From Bugulina stolonifera (lineage: Eukaryota > Bryozoa > Gymnolaemata > Cheilostomatida > Bugulidae), in assembly GCA_935421135.1 (NCBI GenBank), contig OW285187.1, positions 10,168,001-10,232,000 of the forward strand: a stretch of 64,000 nucleotides of DNA. The letters are read 5' to 3'. The translations under genes and the position numbers were made by a program. Below are positions 1-12,600 of the stretch, piece by piece. The notes beneath the pieces are model-generated. The model was given only the letters and a program-made list of their open reading frames with translations. It ran no database searches and was not told the origin of the DNA. The first letter of the stretch is position 1. Each line of letters starts with the position of its first letter.

Positions 1-1310
1 GCATAACATAGCATGATTATGGGTGTATAAATTCACCACAAAAAATTTTCTCACATCAATACTAATGTCTAGACTAATGAAAACTTTCTTTACAGGAAAA
101 CACCATCTTCATCTTGTGTCTATTAATTTAATAACTGTAATTTAAATTTGAGCAGCATGAAGCTAGAGGGTAGCACCAAATATATACAAACAAAATAGAC
201 AAAGTTAATTGTATTTGGTAACATAGACAAGCTGATAACATGAAAAGTAAGGTTATTTAAAGACTAATATACTAAATGGAAATAATTAAAAGAAAATGTA
301 AACGCCTACCAATTTGTTGCCATTTTGCATAAGATAGCCTTTCCTTTAGTTTTAGTTCCGGCGTGAATACCGGGTCAGCAAAGGACACTCCAGTAAAACT
401 ATATACCTAAAGATTCTGGGTTCTAATAGCGAGCCAAGTTAATCTGTGTCTTAAGGTCAAGGTTAGCAATGTTATGAAGCCTCCGAACCAAAGTCTAAAA
501 ATAAATTACAGTGCGGTGCAGAATTTGTCGACCCGGTAACTAATGTACATGCTGAGTCAGCTAGGTATATGACTGATAACTTGAAAAATATTGTGGCTCA
601 TATTTTTGACCGAAGAGGTGTGCATTTCTAATGTTTAAACACACCACTGTATAACACAATTAAATGATAAAACCATAAAATTTATGAAAGAGTTGTATTA
701 ATTGGAGTTACACATTTAGCTCACCTGAATTATGAACAATATGAATATCGAATGTGGACATAAGATAATGTAATCAATGAAGATTATATGATTATTAAAT
801 TTAAAATTATTACAATTTAAGTTTAATAATCACGACTATGATTAGTTGGTATATAATAATGAATGACTATCGTTGTATATTTATTTGGTAATTTCAATAT
901 AATTTGTTTATTACGATAACTATATCAATATAATATATTATATAGCACCTATACAATGTATATACTCATACTGTAGTTATATTTGCAACACTTTATAATC
1001 CCTCTAGCCATGATTAATACCAATGTTCATGGTTTTGTTTAGCATATTTTAGTTGATGTTAGTTCATTGCAAGAAAAAATATTACATATTATATTGTTAT
1101 AATATTTTACTGTTTAGTGTTTGTAAGTAAGTAGCCTACATGTAGGCCCTACATAGGCTACATGATACATGGCCAGAAACTTGCACTTTATGTCGCTGCC
1201 TAAGAAAAGATTGCCTCACTTCTTACTCAAGCGTTATGTCTGCTCATGCTACATGGCTAGAAATTTGTTTGTAATATTTAACATATGAAAATTGATGTAT
1301 TTTTTAAGCA
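1..1310. other. Intergenic region upstream of ERCC8
   Basis: AT-rich sequence with no convincing coding exon on either strand. An imperfect palindrome lies at about 1131-1161, where GTAGCCTACATGTAGG is followed by a near-complementary arm. The ERCC8 promoter should lie just before 1311, but I see no clear TATA box or defined core element. Confidence 0.5.
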
Positions 1311-4300
1311 ATGCTTAATGCACTAGCACTTCGTGAAAGTGGGCTATGCAAACCCAAAGAGATGGAAGTAATGCAGGCCACACAGAGAGGTTTCTTGCTA
1401 GACACCTGCAAGTTGAGAGATTTTGCGAAATCGCACAATGGAGGAGTGAACTGTGTTGAGTTGGAGCGAGTTGAAGGAAGATAGTGAGTTATTCGCTATT
1501 CTGTATGAATTACCTTAGCTAGCACTTTTTTTAGTATTTTGGCATGTCTTGTTGGTAAAGAATTTTATTTGGTAGAGTTTTATTAATAAATGCATTAGAC
1601 TCTGGAGTTTATCTCAACATGTTTAATAATCTCTTGGTAAATACTACTTTGGCACATAAGCTTTTTAAGTGGAAGACTGTTTGTTTAAATTTAATTAGTA
1701 TTAAACTTTTCTGCCAAGATGATCTTTAACTGGAAGTGTTGCATGAGTTTTAGGTGTTATACATTTTAATTTGGTCAACACATTCAAATCTACTGAAGTC
1801 AGATAGATAGTGTTGTGTTCATTTTTGTCACATAACTTCATGCATATTCTACAGTCTACTCACCGGTGGTGGAAAAGGAGCAATCGTTATATATGACACA
1901 TGGAATCATAGTGGGACACCCAAACATCAATATGAGATTATATGCTCTGTTTCAACTGAACACAGACATAAATTCAGGTAAGATTGATCAACAACAAACA
2001 ACAACAAACATGTTGAGATGATCTGCTTGCTGGTGATTGGCCAGTAAGCAGATTTGGTAAACATAACCGAGTGGGTTGCCTCTCAGTAATAAACATGTAG
2101 TGGCAATTTACACTGCTGTACGCTAACAGTGTATGTTTATTAAAGCTATAGCATTTGACCCTTGCTACTCAAACGCTTGCTCAAAAATACTCTTGTGTGT
2201 TTCAACCTTAACAGTGTATATAGAAGGAAGAAGATCAATATTCGAATGGTACCAGCTAGATAGAGAGCATGGTAATGACCATAGCAAGAACACTAGTAAA
2301 ATATTTTTGGCAGGAATACAAGTATTCGATATGTATGACGAAGAAAGATTTACAATAAAAAATTAGTAAATAGTCTGTATCTTTTTATGCAGAATGGCAC
2401 TGTTGATGCTTTTTAACTATATGCTATAATTATTTCTTGTAGTGTGGAGACACTTCAGTGGTACCCATTTGACAATGGTTTGTTCACCTCTAGTGGTAGT
2501 GACAAAGTACTGAAGATATGGGATGCTAACACATTAGTGGTATGTGCCAAAACTCTACATTCTGCAGTGTGTGGTGTTTTAGTAACCTGATATAAAGCAT
2601 GGCATAGGGTTTGATGTTGCAGAAAACAGTTGGGTAATGACTTCCTTTCTATTTCTACAAGGTACAAGCGCATGTTGTTCTGCCCATGTAAAGAACTTTC
2701 TTGAAGTTATCATCCCCTACTTGCGGGGATGACAACTCCAATCACATAGTTCATGCAATTTATACCTGTCCAGTTACATGTAGCTATTTATATTGAATAT
2801 TTCCAGCCCGCTGAAACATACGAATTCAATGGTATTGTCTACAGTCACCATATGTCTCCTTGCGCTACAGAACATAATATGATAGTTGTTGGCACAAGCT
2901 CATCTCAGGCTAAGATGATAGACATGAGAACTGGCTCAAGTATTCAGGTACTCAAAGGACATAGCAATTCAGTCTACTGTGTCAAGTGGTCTCCTTGCCT
3001 TCCTTTTATTGTCTCCACTGGCAGGTCAGTTTATACTTTAACTTGTGATATTTTACTGAAGGCCTAGATAGCCTCACTCATTAACAATCATTCTCTTAAC
3101 AACACTGTCATTTCATCGGTGCCGGAAAAACACCGGAACCACCGAGCAGCGGAATAGAATTTGACGAACAGTGGATTAATTTCATAAAATAGAATTCTTT
3201 TGTAAGCCTCACTTTTATCATGAGACTCTTGCATTATAACCACAATTTTACTGTTATAAACTCATAAAATCCTCTGTAGATTCTAACGACAGTCGTTAAT
3301 AATGATAAAAATCAATTATAAATTTTATTTCAGATGAGCAATAAATAAGTAAATAGAATTTAAACATCTCGACCCTCAAATATCTAACCCACAATGTTAC
3401 TGAGTTGAGTAGCAATAGACATTATTTTATGCAAAAAAATATTGTACTAACCTGTTTAATAAGGTGTAAATCACAGTAACAATAGCCAGTTTTAGCAATG
3501 AGTGAAACTTATACATTGATGACCTGTGAGTATTCCTGAGAAATTTTATAATAAACATTACTGTTTGTACCACAAACACAAACAAACAAACTTGATCAAA
3601 TAGGTTTACTGGCACAATTATTCTGTTACAGTCTTGATGGAAAGATTTTGTTTTGGGATATACGAATGGCAAAAGGGCAAATGTTATCATTAGATCAACA
3701 CAATGGTACTAAATCTGGTATGTTAGTAATGTTATACAGTCATGTAGTTGCGTTCACCTGGTATCAAATATGTATTATGGCCAAATTCATGTATTGCCGT
3801 ACATGTAAGATTCATTGTAGTACATATTATAAGATCCATTGTAGTACATATAAGATTCATTGTAGTACATGTAAGATTTATTGTAGTACATGTAAGATCT
3901 ACTGTAGTACATGTAAGATCCATTGTAGTACATGTAAGATTCATTGTAGTACATGTAAGATTCATTGTAGTACATGTAAGATCCATTGTAGTACATGTAG
4001 GATCTACTGTGCAGGCATATGAACAGTCAATCTGATATTTATTGAGCATGTCTATCATTGTAGTACATGTAAGATCTACTGTAGTACATGTAAGATCCAT
4101 TGTAGTACATGTAAGATTCATTGTAGTACATGTAAGATTCATTGTAGTACATGTAAGATCCATTGTAGTACATGTAGGATCTACTGTGCAGGCATATGAA
4201 CAGTCAATCTGATATTATCACACTTTAGTGGGATGTGCACATACTGGACACGTTTTAGCTACAGAGTTCACTGATACTGGATATGGTTTACTGAGTTATG

Positions 4301-6180
4301 GGTCAGATAACGTCGTTCGTTACTGGGACACATTTACAGGTAGTCAACTAACTTAATTCAGTTTACTTTGTTTGATTTCACTACAATTTTTACTTCTACT
4401 TCAACAAAAAATAATTGTGTAAAGTTGACCATTTGTTACGGTGACTATGTTTTGATATGTCGGAATTTTTCCGATTATTATTATTTAGTAGTAAAAACAC
4501 TGCAATTTCATGATTTAGGAAAGAATATGTTAGTGAATTATGGTAAAGTGTACAACGATGTACAAAGATGTCTGAAAATGGCTATCTCTACCTCTACCCA
4601 TGAACCCATACTCTACATCCCAGAAGGTAATAAACCAACATTTACCATTATCAATGGTATATGCACATACTCTTCCATAACTTTATCTCAAAGAATATGT
4701 ATTGAAAATTAGTTTTGGTTTTGGACTCATCTTCAACTGCAAAGTAAAGCTTTTCTATTTTGATAGCCTATTCTCGTATCTCACACTCTTCAACCCTATG
4801 TATTTCTACCTAGCAGTCATAAGGGGACTGAAGTACTGCACACGTGTGATATCTACATACATAACATCCTCTTTCACCATCCATGAATTTTCTTTCTAAT
4901 TGGTATCTTCAAGAAAATTTGATTAGGCTCACAAGTTGACACCAGGAATAATAACATACAAGTATATTCTCGTGATAGAGGAGAGAAATGCAAATCTAAT
5001 ATGTGTCTAGATCTGATTGTAAATAAATATATTATTATTATTGCAATTTGCTACAGGAGAGAAAATTAAGTCGTTTGATGTGCTAAGTGGACAACATATC
5101 AAGACTCTCAGTGGTCACTTTAGGCAGGTCAATTGCTGTCACTACAATCCTTTCACACATGAGGTACAGTATGTAGTTATTATAATCCATATTCTTTAGG
5201 AGTGCATCCCTGGTGGGACTACTGTGGTCCTTCACACGATTGATGTTTTCCTAGAGAATAACCAAAAGCTAAGGGCAACAACCTTTGCTGGAGTTTCTGT
5301 GAATAGTTTCCCTTCCTATGGGAAGATAGCTGCTCAAATCTAGCATTTGAATAGTTGTACTGAGGCATTGCGTGCCTCTTGATTTACATTCTTCTTTAAT
5401 AATATGCATGTACAGGATACATGTATTGTGTTGTTAGAAATGTATATTTTATACCCAGAAACCTTCAATAGTCTTACCATATGAGCAATTGAGCATATAC
5501 CTGTACACGTAACAGTGAATATGTGAGTTATGTGCAGAAGTGGAGAAAGTTGAGATAGCCTTTGTTCTTCGCCAAAACTGAAGCAGGAGAAGTTGTCTTC
5601 TCTATATTTTGCTGGTTGACCGCCCTTACCCCAACCACTAACAAGGAACTAAGACTATCTGAATTTCTCCCCTACTGCACCTAATTGGAATATGTATCCT
5701 GGGAATTCCAAAAACTATGCTACTATATATGTATGTGCTTGTTGTATCCCCCTGTGTTTATGGTCTTCTTTAATGAACTTGTGCACATTAGATTTTATGT
5801 GTTTATAAGTTTAAAACTTCCATGTACTTGACTGTTTTATAACAATTAGAGCATGGGTTGTATTTGAGTCTTCTATAATCTGCCTTTGATAATACAGAAA
5901 GACCTTAACTATCTCCATTTAACTGTTACGTTTATAGGTGTACAGTGGTTCTAATGATAGAAATTTGTTGGTATGGACTCCAGATCATGAGGCAGAGAGT
6001 CTGTACCTGGAGCATCTAGAGCATCAGAGTTCTGGTAAACAAAGCACTGGTAAACAGAGTGCTGGTAAACAGAGCACACACATTAGTACAGAGTCTAGTA
6101 CACGGCCACCAGAACAGAGTCAGCAACAGAATATCTCATCTGTACTGGCAGACACTTGGAGTGATGACGACGATGATTGA
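1311..6180 (+). CDS. ERCC8: DNA excision repair protein ERCC-8 (Cockayne syndrome CSA), WD40 protein
   Basis: CSA is the WD40 substrate receptor of a DDB1-CUL4 ubiquitin ligase acting at stalled RNA polymerase II in nuclear transcription-coupled repair. Nine coding exons: 1311-1483, 1855-1977, 2443-2539, 2807-3024, 3632-3717, 4229-4339, 4519-4626, 5057-5163, 5938-6180. Their sum is 1266 nt (421 aa), phase-consistent throughout; human CSA is 396 aa. Recognisable blocks in family order are [11 protein letters not shown] (start), [100 protein letters not shown] and the acidic tail [11 protein letters not shown], the counterpart of the vertebrate CSA C-terminus. The start matches the vertebrate N-terminus in register. 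A Q/S/K-rich insert near residues 365-400 explains the extra length. Intron 5 holds a minisatellite. The 3' end converges with TRAPPC13. Confidence 0.96.
3799..4216 (+). repeat. 21-bp minisatellite in ERCC8 intron 5, duplicated as a block
   Basis: Tandem copies of a 21-bp unit with core TACATGTAAGATCCATTGTA fill most of intron 5 in two blocks (3799-4004 and 4053-4190). Both blocks end with the same tail (GGATCTACTGTGCAGGCATA and onward, 3991-4039 and 4168-4216), so a segment of about 177 bp was duplicated as a whole. Each unit carries CAT|GTAAGA, donor-like on the sense strand. The long reading frames across it on both strands arise because the unit length is a multiple of three. Confidence 0.93.
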
Positions 6181-6610
6181 ACAGGCAGCAGACTGATAGC
6201 CAACTATATGTTGGTATTTACCATGCTACACAGTTCCAAGGGGAGGAAATGTATTACACACTAAATACTGAGTGCTTTTTGGTCACATCTATTTCTGGCT
6301 GGTGTTACCTGAACCGACTGATTGAATGATGTTAGAATGTTCTAACTGGAACAATATGGTCCACTATAAGAAGTGTGTTAAGACAACTGACCTGTTTGAC
6401 AGTTATTACATTGTTTTTTGGTGTAATCAGGTCTACAGTTCATTATAATAGATCTCTATTTTTGATCTGCAAGAATTTATCTACATGTATTTTATGTATT
6501 TTTGTAACAATCATTAATCTATGATAGAACACTATTTTATAAAATTAATATCGCACCAATGAAATCGTACAAAATACTTGAAATAAATAATTTAACATTA
6601 AATAAAAGTG
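6181..6610 (+). other. ERCC8 3' UTR and poly(A) signals, overlapping the TRAPPC13 3' end
   Basis: No coding sequence. AATAAA occurs at 6582-6587 and 6601-6606 on the + strand. The second lies only 5 bases from the last base of the TRAPPC13 stop codon (6611) on the opposite strand. On the - strand only variant signals are seen (TATAAA-type near 6536-6541), so the TRAPPC13 transcript must end inside ERCC8 3' UTR sequence. Confidence 0.75.
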
Positions 6611-9600
6611 TTATTTTACAAATATATGTGCAATGTTGTCATATTCATGAGTCTTCTTCAGGAATGTGTCCACCACTCTTATCCCAGAGACAGACTAAAA
6701 ACAAACACAGATAATATAGCACCCTGCCATGCAAGACTTTATTAGACTAATGAGGGATATTTTATGGATGGAATTATCTCCACATACCTGAAGACCTGGT
6801 TTGATGGGTATAAATGTATAACTCAAGGCTATAGATTTATTTGGCTCAAGAGTTCCAAGCTGTCTACCTGATATACCAGACCAGAGGATACCTGCATAAC
6901 ACACACACAGCAACAGGTCAAAGATACAGGTAGTGTGGTCAATTATTACCAACATAGATATACTATAACATAATTATATTATTATCTATGACTGCCATGC
7001 ACAAGCATTTAGACCACCAGAGACTGGTCACAAATGGGTCAACATTTTCTATCCATTTTGGAAAATCTTTGATCAATCATGGAAAAAGTTCTCTGCCAAA
7101 ATACAGTTAGAAACGTGAAAGAAATCTTACAATGGCAAGGGCAATCACGTCTGTTTTCATGAATACATGTACACTGTATATTATTGATGCAAATTTATTG
7201 TTTGTATTCATACTCATATAGTTTGCTATGAACATCATTAGAGTGATTCCATAGATGCGCACATTATTAATTGTCTTAAGGTAATTATCACCACTTGATA
7301 TTTTAGAGCAGGTAATATACACAAGTTGGTGTCACACTAGTCTAACAAGCATCAAGTGTGTGCGTATAAACATCTCATCTATTTATAACCCTCATCTCTA
7401 CCAAGTATAAACTATACAACATATACATGGGTTAGTGTTTTTCTATTGCAGTAAATGCACAAATGAGAAATGCGTTAATCCTACTCACCACAAGACGGAT
7501 TGTTCTGTAATTCGATTCTCAAATCCATTTTCCTCTCACTAGAAAACACACAAAAATTTCTCATCATTCAAACACTTTTACCAAGCTATGTAGCGTTACA
7601 CAAAAACATTAATTTTCTAAAGATATTGTCTTAAAAATTTGATGATTGACTATTCTATCTCCTGTGACCTCAATATGTATCAAATAATGGTCCCTACTCC
7701 TTTGTCCTTGACCTCAATATGTATCATATGGTCTCTAAACCTTTGTGAAGTGACTGGAAAATTATCAAATCGTAAATATAATTCCAATGAGACTATCTTT
7801 CAATTCAGAATTTATAGCCACTCACGAAGCTGAAAGGTGTTTTGGTAACTGTGATTATTTAAAGGGCTTCTGCTCATTAACAGAACCTGAAATCAATGAT
7901 CTATAATTATTGATGTAAACTCTATCCACTCGCTTACCTGGCATTTGTAATCTGGAATTTAATGTCTACTAATTGCTCCAGTTCTACTGTGGACTGCATC
8001 GATTTGACTGTTAGCCTGATATCTCCAGTTCCAGGTATCATTCTCTGTAAGGAGGAAGTCTGTAGCCGACCCCTCTCCCCCATACTACTTCTCCAGTTGA
8101 TATCTAGTCTACCCACAGCAGCGGTAGCTTTGAGCAGCTAAATATAAGATGTAAGTGCTGATAGATACAGGTCGCAGTAAATAGGTCACTTTACATAGAT
8201 GGAACTATATGCCACATTAACAGGCTACCACAGTACCTACACTGCACTAAGATATTATATAATAGCAGGACCTACCTTTGGATTATCTTGGACATCTGGC
8301 TTTGGGGTCACCCTAAATAGGAATTGATACATGTCCAGGGGATTGATGTACCTCTCAAATGGGTCCCTATAAAACAAAGTACATGTAGCAATAATAAAAT
8401 TGTTTTATCCAAAATTTAAAATAAAACTAACTTCATTATTCCAACATTTAAAAGATACTGGTGGATATCTAAACCGTCTGAACATAGCACATGTAAACAT
8501 TACACCACCCATCCAATTATTGTATGAGTTGAACTATATAACGAGTGTAAATATCCACTAAAGAAATAATATAACATGAGCTAAATACTTCAGGTATAGG
8601 GAGTCAGTAAAACTTGAAATACAAATCGCTTGACTGACTGGGCAAGGAAATATATCCAAAGTAAAACTAGTGTTATAAAAAGAGTACCCGTCATTAGTTT
8701 GACTGAGGTCTTCATAAGTGAACTGGTTTACTGGTTCTAGGGCTACTTTCTCCAAATATATCCCTGAAGGGGTGATGTTTTGGATCTGTGCCTCCAGATA
8801 GATATCACCTGTCTATACAATTAGCAATATTTACATTGTACATGTGTATGTGCTATAACATTACTACTAATATTATAATATATTACCATGTACATAAAGT
8901 ATCACATAGTTACATAGTATTATTATGTACACTACATACGTGTACATACATGTACATACAATCATGTGTAGTACAAGTGTACATTACATACATAGTATAT
9001 TATACGTACACTACATACATGTATTTACATGTGCTTGTCTGTGTATGGTACAAGAGTATATTACATTGTGGGATTCACAATAAAAGTGCATATATTAAAA
9101 GCTAAGTAGTTTAATTATAGACATTGATAGTCACTAATTAATTCAAATGTCTTAGCTATTATTGATTACGGCAAGTTTACAGGTATACATTGAACTTGGA
9201 ATATAAAGAATATAGAGACGTATTACATAGCTATATATTACTACCCAAACACCTGTTCTATTCCCATTTGTTGACCTCTATTGCTGTAGAGTGTAGACAC
9301 ATAGTGGCTAGCAGCTACAGCTTGGCTACTAACCACAGTGTTGTTTTACTTTACTAAGACACCCTCAGCCACTTTGAGTCTATTGTTAACTAAAGTTAGT
9401 AGAATAAAATTAACACTACAACTGCTAGCTGCAATGTGTCTACAGCAATGGACTACAGAAACAAATAAACTAACCTCCGCGTTGAGAAACTTTGTCTTTA
9501 GTTCTATTGGTTTCAAAACCTACAACAAATAATATCTGTATCAGTAACACATTGTGTAGTATTAACTCAGTAAGGGTTGGATAATTAAGGATATACATTG

Positions 9601-12600
9601 TACTTGCATGTATGTATACTGTTTGTAACCACATTACCTGGAACTTGAAGAATTTTCGGAGCTCCAACCTTGACGCTGTGGGAGTGGCGTAGTTTATTGT
9701 ACAGACCATTCTACAACAGGAGTCCAGAGAACCCAATACACATGTGCATTACATGTACATATATGTGTTGTGTTACATGTACTATAGTCTACGTAAGTAT
9801 TCCTTTGTGTGTGCATATACATGTACATGTAGAATGTACACTGAGGTCAATGTATATGTACACATACGAATACGAAGCTTTATGGGAATGCTGAGGTGGT
9901 ACATTGTTGCCATAGCAACATCATATCGGAATAGACATCAGTGAAAGATAACCACCAAGTAAACAATCAACAGCTTACTGAGTAGTTCAATGTATTCCCA
10001 CAAAGTACCAACGTTGTAAACTTGATACGACTTCTAATGGATTTTTGCAGAGAATATCAATATTGAGTGTGAATTTAAGGTATTATGTTGCATTAAAACG
10101 ATTTATTATGTACTTGGTCACCTTGAAGGGTATATAATGTGAAACTAACATACAGGAAAACAAGAAAAACAAATATTAGTACTGCAATTGGTTCTTGTAT
10201 CTAATTAAGGTCTAGTGTACATTATGTGTTAGAGGTATCATGCATACACTTGTATTATACACAATTTAAAGTGTATAACATAATGCGGGTATGTTTATAT
10301 ACTTACATGTTGGTGTTCTTATATACTTACATGTGGGTGTGCTTATATACTTACATGTGGATGTGCTTATATACCTACCTGTGGGGGTGCTTATATACTC
10401 ACATGTGGGTGTGCTTATATACCTACCTGTGGGTGTGCTTATATACTTACATGTGGGTGTGCTTATATAGTTACATGTGGATGTGCTTATATACCTACCT
10501 GTGGGGGTGCTTATATACTCACATGTGGGTGTGCTTATATACCTACCTGTGGGTGTGCTTATATACTCACATGTGGGTGTGCTTATATACTTACATGTGG
10601 ATGTGCTTATATACCTACCTGTGGGGGTGCTTATATACTCACATGTGGGTGTGCTTATATACCTACCTGTGGGTGTGCTTATATACTTACATGTGGGTGC
10701 CCATGTCCTTGACCTCATGGCTTATGATCTCCTCCAGACACTGGCCAGGTGGTACTTCTGTAGCAGCAGCACGACTTGTAGAGAGAGCATGTCTGTTGTT
10801 GCCTGTCTGTAACTCAATCTACCACAACACAATATATCACTATTAGACTTCACCAAACTTTCAGCACCTAGCATCTTTGTCAGGGCCAAACTACACGAGC
10901 CTTTAATTGAGGTTAATAGGAACCTGGTGAGTATCTCCACCCACTATCCATATTAGACCTGAGGCTACATAATACAGGGCACACTGTGCAGCATAATGTA
11001 ATATAACATTAGTCAACACATACCTTGACTGATACATTGCGGCACGCACTTTGACTCGAGTTGTGAATGCTGATATATGAAGAAAATGTCTCTCCTAGAA
11101 ATATATTCCTACAATAATCCATAACACATTATTAATACACGGCAGCACACAATATATCGCATAGTTATGTACAAGGTAGATGTCTAATAGCATGTTCACC
11201 TTTACCACAGTTAACTTTTAGTGATTCCACGAAGTCGTATATATTATATAAAATCTAGAGAGATCAATTGTGAGGTCTTTTAAATAGGAAGGCTAATGCA
11301 CAACAGTATCCCAAAACAAGAATAAAATCTGTTCCATGAGATGCATACGTAGCGGCGCCAGTGCAATACATAGTCATAGCCTAGTAGAGAGTAGGGCGCT
11401 ATTTGACCTAATTACGTGTCACCATGACAGAAGAGCTCAATGTAAAGTATTAGTAAAATACCCAAAACTTTGCGGCAATAGCAGAGCAGGACTATTAGAC
11501 TCGTAAGGAGTCGGTGCTATGAGGCTGACATCCCTCTGATTGGTCAACAAGAAAGGATCGTCTGCACTTTCCACATCCCGGCCATCTAGGTATACCAGAT
11601 TAGCTCTCCCAAGACTTGGTTTTGTCAGTCGCATCACTGAAATGCAATAACATTACATTTTGTTACATAACATGGTAGATTGTATTTATAGTGCATGCAA
11701 TATTATCACTTGTGTATATAATAGGGCCTACGTAATGTATGTTTACAAATAGACCTACACCACATACATGTATGAACTATATGGTACATAATGCATATAT
11801 ACATAACATGTAAGTTTATGGCTAGCATGATCATATATATCTGCTATGGAATGGATAACTTGAGTGCTAACATATTTATTATACACTACAACAATGTGAA
11901 GTAAAAAATCAATGTCTATGAAGGTGCGATGCTATCAAACTTAATTGACTCTCGCCTCAAGTGTTAATAAAATATTACAAGAATAACGTGTACAACCCAC
12001 TAAATACACTCTATTAGTCAACGGTATATATCATAGCCTGTAGCCTTGGATTAACATGTCCTGGGATTGTTGCCAACTAACAAAATATCGTATACTTCAG
12101 CAGAAAAAGGTGTAAGTTGAAGAACATTGTGCTCGGGTCCCGGATACATTGACCCTAGTTGACTCTATATTGAGAAAATGTTGTGCTAATTAATTAGAAA
12201 AATAGTGAACTTCAACCAAACTAAACGCAGAGAGTAAAATTTTTAAATTATATAACATGTATATATATATGCAGTATACATCTTATATTAGGTAGATTAG
12301 TGAAATTATAAACACAATTAAAAAATTCCAATATTCTCAATTTTGCAATTCACTTTTCCCTACAGCAGCAGAAAATAATATCAATGACTTTTCCATCCTG
12401 ATGAGCACATAAATGCATTACTTTTATGTACAATCATTGCACTAGCTAAAGCATACGTAAAACACAATTTTTTTTCCTTTTTAACATTAGCGCTTTATGA
12501 ATAACCAATTGAGAAAAATAAAACAACAAAGAAACAAATTTCATTCCTGCCTGAAGTGAATTAAGAGCAAATTAATTGCGTCAAAACATTTACATTACGT

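Noticed and set aside
3648..4163. Repetitive open frames across the ERCC8 intron array
   Set aside because: Same artefact from a 21-bp period. The flanking ERCC8 exons splice across it in phase.
10226..10846. Long open frames on both strands across the 24-bp array (up to 206 codons)
   Set aside because: The repeat length is a multiple of three, so frames stay open automatically. The true TRAPPC13 frame stops one codon past the exon.
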